Source: Segnochrobactrum spirostomi (GTDB taxonomy: Bacteria; Pseudomonadota; Alphaproteobacteria; Rhizobiales; Segnochrobactraceae). Taken from it: a stretch of DNA of 64,000 nt. The position numbers and the translations under genes are program-made. The notes under the pieces were generated by a model. That model did no database searches. It was not told the origin of the DNA and was given only the letters and a program-made list of their open reading frames with translations. Of this stretch, positions 1 through 11,110 are shown piece by piece. Location: assembly GCF_009600605.1 (NCBI RefSeq), contig NZ_VWNA01000001.1:2032501-2096500 (forward strand). Reading direction: 5' to 3'. Position 1 is the stretch's first letter, and each line of letters opens with the position of its first letter.

Positions 1-1878
<1,878 letters not shown>

Positions 1879-1998
1879 GGGCGCCATTGATTCGAAAGGC
1901 ACGCCGGGTCGGCGTTCCGCCTCAAGATAGGACGGGGCCGGCCCATTCGCGAGGGCCGACGCGCCCCTTTCCTGTCACCACGGTGTCAGGAGCGGGCC

Positions 1999-2220
1999 TC
2001 AGCCGTCGAGCGGGCGAGCCTCGTCCGGCAGCATGATCGGGATGCCGTCGCGGATCGGATAAGCAAGCCGGGCGGCGCGCGAGACGAGCTCCTGCGTCGC
2101 CGCATTGTACTCGAGCGTGGTCTTGGTGAGCGGGCAGACCAGCAGCTCGAGCAGCTTCGGATCGATGGAACGCTGCGGGCGGGCGTCGCTCTTGCGATCG
2201 GTCATCGTGGGGTCCGTCAT
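1999..2220 (-). CDS. Trm112-like (UPF0434/YcaR family) small protein
   Basis: This short protein (73 aa from this start) has the Trm112/UPF0434 core: a [11 protein letters not shown] opening, a PLTKTTLEY strand and a C-terminal [11 protein letters not shown] segment. In the family these form a small zinc-ribbon-like fold; here only one of the usual cysteines (LLVCP) is obvious, as in many bacterial YcaR proteins. The cellular role in bacteria is not settled. It follows the LON-domain gene by 46 bases on the same strand, a pairing often seen in alphaproteobacteria, so co-transcription is likely. A longer reading from 2250 adds ten residues; I prefer the ATG at 2220. Confidence 0.85.
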   Translation of the reverse strand: MTDPTMTDRKSDARPQRSIDPKLLELLVCPLTKTTLEYNAATQELVSRAARLAYPIRDGIPIMLPDEARPLDG

Positions 2221-2266
2221 CGAGTGGCCTCGGTCTTCGGCGTCGTCCATGCCGTCCCGCGCGGGA

Positions 2267-2947
2267 TCAGTTGATCCGGATGTCGCCGTCCTGCTCGGCG
2301 CGCACGAGCGTCACCTCGGTGATGGCGACCAGCGTCTCCGCCCGGGAGCGCAAATCCGGCGCCTCGAGCAGCGCCTGCTTCTCGGCCGGCCCATAGGGGC
2401 TCATCATCGACAGCGCGTTGACGAGGGTCTCGTTCGAGGCGCGCTCGACGCTCGGCCAATCCGTCTCGAGGTGATTGGCTTCGAGATAGGCGCGGAAGGT
2501 GTCGAGGAGCGCCTGGCGGTCGACCTCGTCCTGGCCGCGATCGGGCTCGAAATCCTCGGCGAACTCGGCGGCGCTGACGCGGGCGACGCGGAACGGCGTG
2601 CCCGCCGTCACCTCGTCGAGCAGGCGGAAGCGACAGATGCCCGTAAGCGAGAGCAGATAGCGGCCATCGCCGCTCTCCTGCAGCGCGGTGAGGCGGCCGG
2701 CGCAGCCGACGGCACAAAGCGGCGGCGCGGCGGCAAGATCCACCTCGCCGAGATCGAACCGGGGCTGCACGATGCCGATCACCCGGTCACCGGCCAACAC
2801 CGCGTCGATCATCGCCATATAACGCGGCTCGAAGACGTTGAGCGGCATCTGGCCCCGCGGCAGCAAAAGCGCCGCCGAGAGGGGGAACAGGGGAATCGTC
2901 TCCGGCAGATCCTCCGGACGATCATAGGTGGCGTTGCCGACCTGCAT
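2267..2947 (-). CDS. LON peptidase substrate-binding domain protein
   Basis: This 226-residue protein matches the stand-alone LON N-terminal domain family. The hallmark IPLFPL is near residue 18, followed by [17 protein letters not shown] and RVIGIVQP. There is no AAA+ ATPase and no Ser-Lys protease domain, so it is not Lon itself. Such proteins are thought to bind substrate or partner proteins, but their function in bacteria is unproven. It lies between the CnoX-like gene (upstream on this strand) and the Trm112-like gene, a conserved alphaproteobacterial order that hints at a shared protein-quality-control role. The start is the ATG at 2947; upstream extensions of the frame run into low-complexity shadow sequence. 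Confidence 0.9.
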   Translation of the reverse strand: MQVGNATYDRPEDLPETIPLFPLSAALLLPRGQMPLNVFEPRYMAMIDAVLAGDRVIGIVQPRFDLGEVDLAAAPPLCAVGCAGRLTALQESGDGRYLLSLTGICRFRLLDEVTAGTPFRVARVSAAEFAEDFEPDRGQDEVDRQALLDTFRAYLEANHLETDWPSVERASNETLVNALSMMSPYGPAEKQALLEAPDLRSRAETLVAITEVTLVRAEQDGDIRIN

Positions 2948-3039
2948 TTGGCTTCGTCTACCTCTCCGCGGCGGACGCGCCGCCGCGATCACGGGTTTCG
3001 CAGCGGACCCGGCGGGCCGCGCTCCCCCGAAAGAATAGG

Positions 3040-4008
3040 TCAGGAGAATAGGACCGACGAGAGGCGGCGGCGCCCATCGCGCGTCATCGGGTCCTTCGGT
3101 CCCCAGGCTTCGAAGAATTGAACGAGCTGCTTGCGTGCGCCATCGTCGTTCCAGGCGCGGTCGCGGCGGATCAGATCGAGCAGGTGCTCGACGGCGCCGG
3201 CGTGATCGCCTTGAGCGGCGAGCAGCACGGCGAGATCGAAGCGGGCCTGTTGATTGGCCGGATCGGCGGCGACGGCGCGCTCCAGCGCTCCGCGGTCGCC
3301 GAGGCCGGAGGCCTGTTCCGCGAGATCGATCGCGGCGCGCAGGGCGGCGACGAGCGGATCCTTCTGCTTCTCGGGCGGAACCGCGTCGAGCGTCTCCCGG
3401 GCACCTTCGAGGTCGCCCTCCGCAAGGGCGATCTGGCCGAGACCGATCAGCGCGCGCAGCGAGTCGGCCTCGACTTCGAGCACGGCCGCATAGCGCTCGC
3501 CGGCCGAAGCGAAGTCGCCCTGCGTGCGGAACGCATCGGCCTCGTCGAGGACGGCGTCGAGATCCGGCGACCCGCCGGGACCGGCGAGCCGCTCGATGAA
3601 GGCGGTGACCTGGCTTTCCGGCACAGCGCCCATGAAGGCGTCGACCGGCTGGCCGTTGGCGAAGGCGACGACCGCGGGGATCGAACGGATGCCGAGCTGA
3701 CCGGCGACCTCCGGATGGTCGTCGATGTTCATCTTGACGAGACGCACCCGGCCGCGGGCGGCGGCAACCACCTTTTCGAGCACGGGCGTAAGCTGCTTGC
3801 AGGGCCCGCACCACGGCGCCCAGAAATCGACCAGCACCGGCACCTGGCGCGACGCGTCGAGCACGTCCTGCTTGAAGGTGCGGGTCGTGGTGTCGATCAC
3901 GGCCTCGGCGCCGCCGGCCGCGGGGCGCACCGGAGCAGCCGTACCCGGGACGGCGGGCTGTTGGGGACGGGACGCCGGGCTGCCGGCACCGAACAGGATT
4001 TCGCTCAT
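3040..4008 (-). CDS. CnoX-like thioredoxin with TPR-like C-terminal domain
   Basis: The 322-residue protein has a proline-rich N-terminal tail, a thioredoxin domain at about residues 38-145 with WCGPC (Cys67/Cys70), and a helical TPR-like region at about 150-320. This is the architecture of CnoX/YbbN, a holdase that hands hypochlorite-damaged or unfolded proteins to GroEL or DnaK and protects their cysteines. E. coli CnoX has lost the full redox pair, whereas this one keeps CGPC and so should retain oxidoreductase activity, as reported for the Caulobacter protein. It is the likely first gene of a co-directional group with the LON-domain and Trm112-like genes. Confidence 0.92.
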   Translation of the reverse strand: MSEILFGAGSPASRPQQPAVPGTAAPVRPAAGGAEAVIDTTTRTFKQDVLDASRQVPVLVDFWAPWCGPCKQLTPVLEKVVAAARGRVRLVKMNIDDHPEVAGQLGIRSIPAVVAFANGQPVDAFMGAVPESQVTAFIERLAGPGGSPDLDAVLDEADAFRTQGDFASAGERYAAVLEVEADSLRALIGLGQIALAEGDLEGARETLDAVPPEKQKDPLVAALRAAIDLAEQASGLGDRGALERAVAADPANQQARFDLAVLLAAQGDHAGAVEHLLDLIRRDRAWNDDGARKQLVQFFEAWGPKDPMTRDGRRRLSSVLFS

Positions 4009-4142
4009 CGCTCGGACCTCGAAAAGAGTCCGGCCGTGGCGCGGCCGGGACTGCGAGAAGGATTCGTCCGCCGGGCGACCGGCAAGACTGAGGCGCCGCC
4101 TGGGCGCGCTTTCCGCGCCAAGATGGGCATTTTCGACGTCAA

Positions 4143-4676
4143 TTACAAACCGGTGGCGATGGCTTCTTCGCTGACGGCCAGGATCGCGGGCGGATGGCCG
4201 ACCGCCTCGAGGAAGCGCACCAGGCCCTCGCGGGCGATGGTCGTCGTCGCGGTGTTCTCGAGCGGGTGAAAGTTCAACACCGGTTCCAGCATCAAGGCCG
4301 CGTCGAGCACCACCTTCACACGGGCCCCCTGATCGTTGACGGCGCCGAACGGCGTCACGGAGCCCGGCACCACGCCGAGCATTTCCATGAGAAGCTCCGG
4401 CTTGCCGAAACTGACCTTGCCGCTCGCGCCGATGCGCTCGTGGATCCGCTTCAGGTCGATCGTCGCGTCTTCAAGGGCGACCACCAGGAACAGCGCATCC
4501 TTGCGGTCCTTCAGAAACAGGTTCTTGCTGTGGGCGCCGGGAATCGTGCCACGCAGCGCCTGGGACTGCTCCACGGTGTAGAGCGGCGGATGGTCTGTCG
4601 TCCGTGTCTCGATGTCGAGCTCGGCGAGACGGGCGAGAAGCGCGGCGCGGTCGGCGGGAGCAGAAGACTGGGACAT
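4143..4676 (-). CDS. Prolyl-tRNA editing deacylase (YbaK/ProX family)
   Basis: This 177-residue protein belongs to the YbaK/INS-domain family of free-standing trans-editing deacylases that hydrolyse mischarged tRNA(Pro), most often Ala-tRNA(Pro). Visible family features are TTDHPPLYTVEQS near residue 26, the KNLFLKDRKD block, FGKPELLMEMLGVVPGSVTPFG and the C-terminal NFHPLENTATTTI. The length and this last block fit the PrdX/ProXp-ala type more than YbaK. The start ATG at 4676 is preceded in the coding direction by AAAGAG. The downstream CnoX-like gene is 134 bases away, so it is probably a separate unit. Confidence 0.9.
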   Translation of the reverse strand: MSQSSAPADRAALLARLAELDIETRTTDHPPLYTVEQSQALRGTIPGAHSKNLFLKDRKDALFLVVALEDATIDLKRIHERIGASGKVSFGKPELLMEMLGVVPGSVTPFGAVNDQGARVKVVLDAALMLEPVLNFHPLENTATTTIAREGLVRFLEAVGHPPAILAVSEEAIATGL

Positions 4677-4845
4677 CTCTTTATATGGTCCGATGTGCGG
4701 TACGGACAGCGAGCGGCGCAGCGGTCGCGCCGCACCGAGCCGGAAGGTGCCATGTCCCTACAGGAAAGCGGCCGGCGGAGACAACCACGCTCGGGCGGAA
4801 CGGCGCGCCCGGACGAGAACGACGGCGGAGAAGCGGAGGCTTGGA

Positions 4846-5172
4846 ATGGAGGCCGGTCGGCAACGGCTCGACAAGTGGCTCTGGCACGCGCGCCTCGCGC
4901 GGACCCGCTCGGCGGCGCAAACGCTGGTGGAATCCGGCCACGTCCGGGTCAACCGGGAGAAGATCGTGCAGACGAGCCGGGCGGTCCGCATCGGCGACGT
5001 CATCACCGTCGCGGTCGGCGGCCGGGTTCGCGTGCTGCGGATCGTCGGCTTCGCGGAGCGGCGAGGACCGCCCGCCTCCGTCTCAGCCCTCTATGACGAT
5101 CTCGCCCCGCCGCCCGCCGGCGAACGTTCCGAAACGGCCGACGACGAAGACGACGACCGCGGCGCCGGCTGA
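4846..5172 (+). CDS. S4 RNA-binding domain protein (Hsp15-like)
   Basis: This 108-residue protein opens with the S4 fold: RLDKWLWHARLARTRSAAQ, then GHVRVNREKI and IGDVITV. The layout matches Hsp15/HslR, a heat-shock protein that recognises 50S subunits carrying a stalled nascent chain-tRNA. The C-terminus is an acidic tail (DDEDDD). The ATG at 4846 is fixed by the strong Shine-Dalgarno AGCGGAGG just upstream; the frame stays open further 5' but without a ribosome site. It is transcribed divergently from the Pro-tRNA editing gene. Both deal with translation errors, though that pairing may be coincidental. Confidence 0.88.
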   Translation: MEAGRQRLDKWLWHARLARTRSAAQTLVESGHVRVNREKIVQTSRAVRIGDVITVAVGGRVRVLRIVGFAERRGPPASVSALYDDLAPPPAGERSETADDEDDDRGAG

Positions 5173-5352
5173 GCGGCCACATCACGTTGTCGCGACTCGG
5201 GGCGCGTGCTAGAGCCTAACCGGGCTCGAATCCTGCCGATTCAGGACGGGTCGAGCCGGCTCGCGCCGCGGCGGCGGCAAGGGCATGTCTCCCGCATGCC
5301 GGGTGATCCCACCCGGCCGGAAGCGCATCGCGCAACCTTTTTGGGGATCCCC

Positions 5353-5958
5353 ATGACAACGCTTTCCACCTCCTTGCGCGCCGGTCTGCTGGCGCTCGCG
5401 CTCGGCGCAGCCGCGGTCGCCCCGGCGGTCGCCCAGCCGGCGCCCGGCCCCGCCACCGTCACGATCCAGGGTCTCGGCACCATTCCGGTGACCTATCGCC
5501 AGCTCACCGTGGTGTCGTTCGACAAGGCGGCGCGCGAAGTCACCGTGAAGAAGCCCAACGGCGACCAATATGCCTACGTCATCTCGCCGACGGTGACCGG
5601 GACCTTCTCCCAGCTTCAGCCGAACGAGCGCATCCTCGTCGGCACCGCGCCGGGCGCCGTGACGGCGCTGAAGAAGGCCGATTCGGGCAAGAAGGGCCTG
5701 CTGTCCCAGGGCATCATGGACATCAGCGAGACCGGGCCGCTGCCGGAGAATTTCTGGGGCAGCAAGATCACCATCGACGCGGTTCTCGTCGACGTCGACA
5801 AGACCAAGGGCACCGTGACCTTCGAAGGCCACGACAAGGAGCTGCGCACCATGCCGGCGACCAACGCCCAGGTCTCCGGCGACCTCGCGCAGATCCAGCC
5901 GGGCGACCTCTGCCAGATCACCTACGTCGACGCGATGACGGTGTTCTTCAACAAGTGA
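5353..5958 (+). CDS. Exported protein of unknown function
   Basis: I do not recognise this 201-residue protein. Residues 1-27 form a clear Sec signal peptide with hydrophobic LLALALGAAAVAPAVA and a likely cleavage at AVAQ. The mature part is rich in beta-strand-forming and Thr/Val residues, with VTIQGLGTIPVTYRQLTVVSFDKAAREVTVKKPNGDQ-type repeats of short strands, so a small periplasmic beta protein is plausible. It ends in a conserved-looking QIQPGDLCQITYVDAMTVFF. The start is the ATG at 5353; upstream in-frame codons lie in non-coding sequence. A strong hairpin terminator follows at 6011. It appears to be monocistronic. Confidence 0.75.
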   Translation: MTTLSTSLRAGLLALALGAAAVAPAVAQPAPGPATVTIQGLGTIPVTYRQLTVVSFDKAAREVTVKKPNGDQYAYVISPTVTGTFSQLQPNERILVGTAPGAVTALKKADSGKKGLLSQGIMDISETGPLPENFWGSKITIDAVLVDVDKTKGTVTFEGHDKELRTMPATNAQVSGDLAQIQPGDLCQITYVDAMTVFFNK

Positions 5959-6010
5959 GCGGACGCCGCCCGGTCCGCCGGGCGGCCTTCGATCCGATCG
6001 ATGAAAAGAG

Positions 6011-6044
6011 AAGGCCCCGGTCTCGCGATCGGGGCCTTCTTTAT
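6011..6044. terminator. Bidirectional intrinsic terminator
   Basis: Arms AAGGCCCCG (6011-6019) and CGGGGCCTT (6030-6038) form a 9-bp GC-rich stem with a 10-base loop. The stem is followed on the plus strand by CTTTATA and on the minus strand by a TTCTCTTTT stretch. It sits between the exported-protein gene and the convergent RND pump gene, so it can end both transcripts. Confidence 0.85.
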
Positions 6045-6084
6045 ATCCGCGGCTTGTACCCGTTTTGAAGGGTCGGGCGGGCGA

Positions 6085-9000
6085 TCAGGCGGCCGGGGCG
6101 GGGGCCGCCGGCGGGGCGGGCGGCTCCCCGCCGGCCGGCGGCTCACTGCCCTCGCCACCATGAGCCTGACCGTGCTCGATGCGCGGTCCGAGCCGGTCCG
6201 GCTTCCGGCCGATGATGCGGTCGCCGAAATATTGCATCATCACATAGAGGCCCGGGATCAGCGTGATGCCGAAGATCGTCGCCGCGACCATGCCGCCGAT
6301 CACGGTGACGCCGATGTGGATGCGGGCGTTCGCACCTGCACCGGTCGCCGTCACCAGCGGGATCAGGCCGATGATGAACGCGAAGGCGGTCATCAACACC
6401 GCGCGGAACCGCATGCGGGCCGCTTCGAGCGCCGCCTCGTAACGGGTCGCGCCGTAGAGATCGCGCTGCTCCTTCGCGAATTCCACGATGAGAATCGCGT
6501 TCTTCGCGGCGAGACCGACGAGCAGGACGAGACCGATCTGGGTGTAGAGGTCGTTGTCGAGCCCGACGGCCCCGACAGCCGCCGCCGCGCCGAGGATGGC
6601 GACCGCGACCGAGGCCATCACGGCGACGGGAACGACCCAGCTCTCGTAGAGGCCGACGAGGAAGAGATAACCGAACACCACCGCGAGGGCGAAGATGCCG
6701 ATCACCTGCGCCGCCGTCTGGCTCGCCTCCTGATAGGACAGGCTCGACCATTCGTAGACGTAGCCGGTCGGCAGCGTCTTCTTGAAGGCGTCGACCATCG
6801 CGGCCATGGCGCCGCCGGAGCTGCCGCCGGGCGGCGACGATCCGGTGATCTGCACCGCGGCGTTCTGGTTATATTGGAACACCAAGTCGGCACCGAACCG
6901 TGTCTCGAAGTGAGAGAACGTCGTCACCGGCACCATGTTGCCGTCGGCATTGCGCACGTAGAGGCGGTTGATATCCGACTGCGACATGCGGAACGGCGTG
7001 TCGGCCTGGATGTTTACCTGGAACACGCGATCCAGGTAGTTGAATTGGTTCACATAATAGGAACCCATCATGACCTGGAACAGATTGAACACGTCGGCGA
7101 CGGAGACCTTCAGGCTCTCCGCCTTGACGCGATCGAGATCCAGATAGAGGCGCGGCATCGAGGCCGAGAAGCTCGAGAACGCGTTGGAGATGCGAGGGTC
7201 CTGATTCGCTGCGGCGACGAGCGAGCGCACCGCGGTCTCGATCTCCGCATAGGACTGCCCGCCGACCGCCTCGAGGCGGAAGTCGAAACCGCCGGCCTGG
7301 CCGACGCCGGGAATGGCGGGCGGCGGGAACGGCAGATAATTGGCGTCGGGGATGGCGTCTAGTTGCGACTTCAGCGCCGCATAGATGCCGCGCAGGCTGG
7401 TCTCAGGCGTGGTGCGCTCGCCCCACGGCTTGAGCGGAATGATGGCCAGGCCCGACGACGAGAGCTGCGACTGGGTCAGCATCGAATAGCCGCCGACGGT
7501 GATGACGTCGGCAACGCCGGGGATCTTCGAGGCGATCTCCTGCACCTTGTCGAGCGCAGCGACGGTCCGCGGCAGCGCCGAGCCACTTGGGGTCTGCACG
7601 TCGACGAACAGCACGCCCTGGTCTTCGTTCGGCAGGAAGCCGGTCGGCAGCTTGGTGAAGAGGTGCCCCGCCAGGCCGCCAATCAGTACGATCAGGATAC
7701 CGGCCACGATCGAGCGCCGCGCGATGAGGCCGGAGAGCGAGACGTAGCCGTGGCGGGACTTGTCGAGGCCCTTGTTGAACCAGAAGAACGGACCGCGCTT
7801 GGCCGGCTTCGGCAGCTTCAGCACCAGCGAGCAGAGCGCCGGCGACAAGGTCAGCGCGTTGAGCGCCGAAATCGCCACCGCCGCGGCGATCGTCACCGAG
7901 AACTGGCGGTAGAGTTCGCCCGAGATGCCGGGCAGGAAGGCGACCGGGCCGAACACGGCGAACAACACGAGAGTCGTCGAGATGATCGGGCCCGTCACCT
8001 GCTCCATGGCCTTGAGGGTGGCCGCTTTCCGGTCGAGCCCCTCCTCTTCCATGATGCGCTGGACGTTCTCCACCACCACGATGGCGTCGTCGACGACGAG
8101 GCCGATGGCGAGCACCACGGCGAGCAGACTGATGGTGTTGGCCGAAAACCCCAAGGCCGCCAAGACCACGAACACGCCGATCAGCGACACGGGGATGGTG
8201 ACGGCCGGAATGATGGTCGCGCGGATATCCTGGAGGAAGATGAAGACGACGATAAGCACGATGATCGCCGCTTCGATCAAGGTGTGGATCACGTCCTCGA
8301 TCGAGGACGACACGAACAGCGTCGAATCGTAGATGACCTCCGCGTCCATGCCCTTCGGGAAGCGCGTCTTCAGGGTTGCGAGCAGCGCACGGGCGTCCTT
8401 GGCGACCGAGAGCGCATTGGCGCTCGGCAACTGGTAGAGCGCGAGGGTCGCCGACGGCGCGCCGTTGAGCTTCGAGACCTGGTTGTAGGATTGGGCGCCG
8501 AGCTCGACGCGGCCGACGTCCTTGATGCGGACGACTGCGCCGTTCTGGCCGGTGCGCAGCACGATGTTTTCGAACTGCGTCGGATCCTGCAGGCGGCCGA
8601 GGGCGGTGATGGTGTACTGGAAGGTCTGCTTGCCCCCGGTCGGCGGACCGCCGATCTGGCCGAGCGAAGCCTGAATATTTTGGTTGGAGATCGCGTTGAT
8701 GATCTCCTGCGGCGCCATCGACAGGGCCGTCATCTTCGTCGGATCGAGCCAGACGCGCATCGAATAGGAGAGCTGGCCGAAGATCGTGGTCGAAGCGAGG
8801 CCCGGCAGACGCGCCATGGGCGTCTGGATGTTGATGGCGGTGTAGTTCGACAGGAACACCGGATCGAGCGAATGATCCGGCGAATAGACGTTCATCACGA
8901 GCAGCATCGAGGTCGATTGCTGCTCAGTGTTGACGCCCTGATTGGTCACGATGGTCGGGAGCTGGGCCTCGGCGAGGGCAACGCGGTTCTGCACGTTGAC

Positions 9001-9315
9001 CTGGGCGATGTTCGGGTCGGAGCCGACCGCGAAGCTCACCTGCAGAGTGTAGCTACCCGACGAGGACGACACGGAAGACATGTAGATCATGCCCTCCACG
9101 CCGTTGACCTGCTGTTCGATCGGTTGGGCGACGGTCGCCGCGATCGTCGCGGCGTCGGCGCCCGGATAGCTCGCCGTCACCTGGACGACCGGCGGCGTGA
9201 TGTTCGGATATTGCGCGACCGCCATCGACAGGATCGACAGCGCACCGGCGATGACGATGACGATCGAGATGACGAAGGAGAGGCGGGGTCGAGCGACGAA
9301 GATCGCCGAGAACAT
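6085..9315 (-). CDS. RND multidrug efflux permease (AcrB/MexB-type, HAE1)
   Basis: This 1076-residue inner-membrane pump exports hydrophobic compounds using proton influx, in a tripartite complex with a periplasmic adaptor and an outer-membrane channel. It starts [10 protein letters not shown] with a first transmembrane helix and has twelve predicted helices in two homologous halves separated by large periplasmic loops. The proton-relay pair is visible in [16 protein letters not shown] of helix 4, and the helix-10 lysine in [15 protein letters not shown]. The C-terminal tail is Ala/Pro-rich. The adaptor gene lies 4 bases upstream, so the two are translationally close. No outer-membrane channel gene is adjacent; a TolC-like channel encoded elsewhere is presumably shared. 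Confidence 0.96.
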   Translation of the reverse strand: MFSAIFVARPRLSFVISIVIVIAGALSILSMAVAQYPNITPPVVQVTASYPGADAATIAATVAQPIEQQVNGVEGMIYMSSVSSSSGSYTLQVSFAVGSDPNIAQVNVQNRVALAEAQLPTIVTNQGVNTEQQSTSMLLVMNVYSPDHSLDPVFLSNYTAINIQTPMARLPGLASTTIFGQLSYSMRVWLDPTKMTALSMAPQEIINAISNQNIQASLGQIGGPPTGGKQTFQYTITALGRLQDPTQFENIVLRTGQNGAVVRIKDVGRVELGAQSYNQVSKLNGAPSATLALYQLPSANALSVAKDARALLATLKTRFPKGMDAEVIYDSTLFVSSSIEDVIHTLIEAAIIVLIVVFIFLQDIRATIIPAVTIPVSLIGVFVVLAALGFSANTISLLAVVLAIGLVVDDAIVVVENVQRIMEEEGLDRKAATLKAMEQVTGPIISTTLVLFAVFGPVAFLPGISGELYRQFSVTIAAAVAISALNALTLSPALCSLVLKLPKPAKRGPFFWFNKGLDKSRHGYVSLSGLIARRSIVAGILIVLIGGLAGHLFTKLPTGFLPNEDQGVLFVDVQTPSGSALPRTVAALDKVQEIASKIPGVADVITVGGYSMLTQSQLSSSGLAIIPLKPWGERTTPETSLRGIYAALKSQLDAIPDANYLPFPPPAIPGVGQAGGFDFRLEAVGGQSYAEIETAVRSLVAAANQDPRISNAFSSFSASMPRLYLDLDRVKAESLKVSVADVFNLFQVMMGSYYVNQFNYLDRVFQVNIQADTPFRMSQSDINRLYVRNADGNMVPVTTFSHFETRFGADLVFQYNQNAAVQITGSSPPGGSSGGAMAAMVDAFKKTLPTGYVYEWSSLSYQEASQTAAQVIGIFALAVVFGYLFLVGLYESWVVPVAVMASVAVAILGAAAAVGAVGLDNDLYTQIGLVLLVGLAAKNAILIVEFAKEQRDLYGATRYEAALEAARMRFRAVLMTAFAFIIGLIPLVTATGAGANARIHIGVTVIGGMVAATIFGITLIPGLYVMMQYFGDRIIGRKPDRLGPRIEHGQAHGGEGSEPPAGGEPPAPPAAPAPAA

Positions 9316-9319
9316 GTGC

Positions 9320-10609
9320 TCAGTTCCCCGACTGCGAGGTGGAAGCGCTCGCGTCGGCCGCGCTCGACTGGGTCTGTTGCACCGGCGTGACGACGATGCC
9401 AGGCCGCACCTTCTGCACGCCGTCGACGACGACCATCTCGCCGGTGATCAGGCCCGACTGGATCGCGACGCTGGTCCCGATCTGGGTTCCCGTCTTGACG
9501 CGACGGGTCACCGCGCGGTTGTCGGTCCCAACCACGTAGACGTAGGAGCCCTGGGCGTCCTGCAGGATCGCCGATTGCGAGATCACCGGGAGCTTCTTGA
9601 TGTCGCCTTCCTGGACGGTGACCGTCACATACTGCCCCGGGAGGAGCAGGCTGTCGGGGTTCGCGAAGGTCGCGAAGACCGAGACCGTACCCGTGTTCGC
9701 GTCCACCTGGTTGTTGATGAACTCCATCGTGCCGGCCGTGTCGTAGGTCGAGCCGTCGGGGAGCATCAGGGTCGGCGTGAACTTGTGACCGAGGTCGGTA
9801 TCGCCGCTCTCCGTCACGGTGGTCGCCTCGGCCTGGGTCTTGGCGCCCTCGGCGATCCGGCGGGTCAGCAGCACATAATCCTTTTCCGGGATCGAGAAGA
9901 CCACGCGGATCGGGTCCATCTGGACCACGGTGTCGAGCGTGCCGCTGCCGGTGTTGACCAGGTTGCCAACGGTGTACTTGGTCTTGCCGATGCGCCCCGA
10001 GATCGCCGACGTCATCGTCGTGTAGCCGAGGTTGATCTTGGCGGTCTCGACCTGGGCCTGGGCCTGCTGGATCGAGGCCTCGGCCGACTGGACCTGGGCC
10101 GAGGCCATGTCGCGGTCGGCGGTCGCCGAATCGACCACCGCCTGAGAGACGGTGCCGCTCTTCACCAGCGAAAGCTGACGGTCGAGGGTGATCTGCTTCT
10201 GGGTCAGGTTCGCCTGGTTCGAAGCGAGCTGCGCCTTGGAGGCGGCGAGCTCGGCGTTCGCGGCGTCGAGCGATGCCTGGAACGGCGACGGATCGATCTG
10301 ATAGAGGAGCTGGCCTTCCTTGACGTAGGCGCCTTCATCGAAGGCGACCTTGGTCAGGAAGCCTTCGACGCGCGCCTTCACGTCGAGCTGCTGGATCGCC
10401 TGGATGTTGCCGACGAACTGAACCTTGCGGGTCACATCCTGGTCGACGACGGGCGCGACCGTCACCGCCGGTGGCGGAGCCGCGGCCGCTGGCGCGTCGG
10501 CCGCCGAGGCGCCGGAGGCGAACAGCCCGCTGGAGAGCAAGAGCATTCCCGCAAGGGCCGCTCGATTGCACCGCACTCTCGCATGCCAGCCGCGGTGTAA
10601 AAACGCCAT
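9320..10609 (-). CDS. RND efflux periplasmic adaptor subunit (membrane fusion protein)
   Basis: This 429-residue adaptor links the inner-membrane RND pump to the outer-membrane channel. An N-terminal signal region (about residues 15-36, ending ASGASAAD) is followed by the lipoyl-like half-motif [19 protein letters not shown], a long Ala/Gln-rich coiled-coil hairpin at about 105-180, and the second half-motif [15 protein letters not shown]. The remaining beta-barrel and membrane-proximal domains are standard for AcrA/MexA relatives. The start ATG at 10609 has GGGAG about eight bases upstream. It is the first gene of a two-gene operon. No regulator is encoded next to it, which is unusual for this family. 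Confidence 0.95.
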   Translation of the reverse strand: MAFLHRGWHARVRCNRAALAGMLLLSSGLFASGASAADAPAAAAPPPAVTVAPVVDQDVTRKVQFVGNIQAIQQLDVKARVEGFLTKVAFDEGAYVKEGQLLYQIDPSPFQASLDAANAELAASKAQLASNQANLTQKQITLDRQLSLVKSGTVSQAVVDSATADRDMASAQVQSAEASIQQAQAQVETAKINLGYTTMTSAISGRIGKTKYTVGNLVNTGSGTLDTVVQMDPIRVVFSIPEKDYVLLTRRIAEGAKTQAEATTVTESGDTDLGHKFTPTLMLPDGSTYDTAGTMEFINNQVDANTGTVSVFATFANPDSLLLPGQYVTVTVQEGDIKKLPVISQSAILQDAQGSYVYVVGTDNRAVTRRVKTGTQIGTSVAIQSGLITGEMVVVDGVQKVRPGIVVTPVQQTQSSAADASASTSQSGN

Positions 10610-11110
10610 CGAAGCTCTCCCAGGCTCTCGCTACTCAGCCGTTGATAGAGAAAGTGGCGGGCGAATGGAACTCGCACTTTTTGATCTGGGTCATGGATTC
10701 GCCGCCCGCGTCCGGCGTGCAACACCGGTAATGCTACCGAGAATGTACCTTAATGAGCCGACTTAGACCTTCCTGCCACCGACGAGGCCGCTGGACGGCG
10801 AAGTCGCCGCCGCGAAAACAAGGGTCGGCACCGCTTCGACTCGATAGCGGAAACAGGCCCGGCGAACCCTCTCCATGATCGCGACATGATGGAGCCTTGA
10901 TTTCACCGCGCCGATCGCGGAAAGCGGACGGGATCGCCTCGCTTGAAGAATCGACCCATCCCGGCCAGAAAGGCCTGGGACGAGGCGGGCCGAGGGCAAA
11001 AGCGGCGGCCCGATCGTACCGGCGCAGGGCGGACCGAGCCAGATGGCCCGGCGACGACGACCCCCCGGAAGACGCGGCCGGACGGTGTTGAGGAGAGCGA
11101 GTAGTCGTCG
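10610..11110. other. Intergenic region upstream of efflux operon and M48 protease
   Basis: This gap separates the divergent RND operon and the M48 protease gene and must hold both promoters. I find no convincing gene. One small inverted repeat, CGGTA-atgc-TACCG at 10726-10739, lies about 120 bases upstream of the adaptor start and could be a regulator site, but it is short. Open frames here are GC-rich shadows with no ribosome sites. Confidence 0.5.

Noticed and set aside
6001-9390. Two very long plus-strand open frames (6001-7362 and 7363-9390)
   Set aside because: They run antisense to the RND pump, whose minus-strand protein has all family motifs. The plus-strand translations are Arg/Asp/Gly-rich shadow sequences with no domain.
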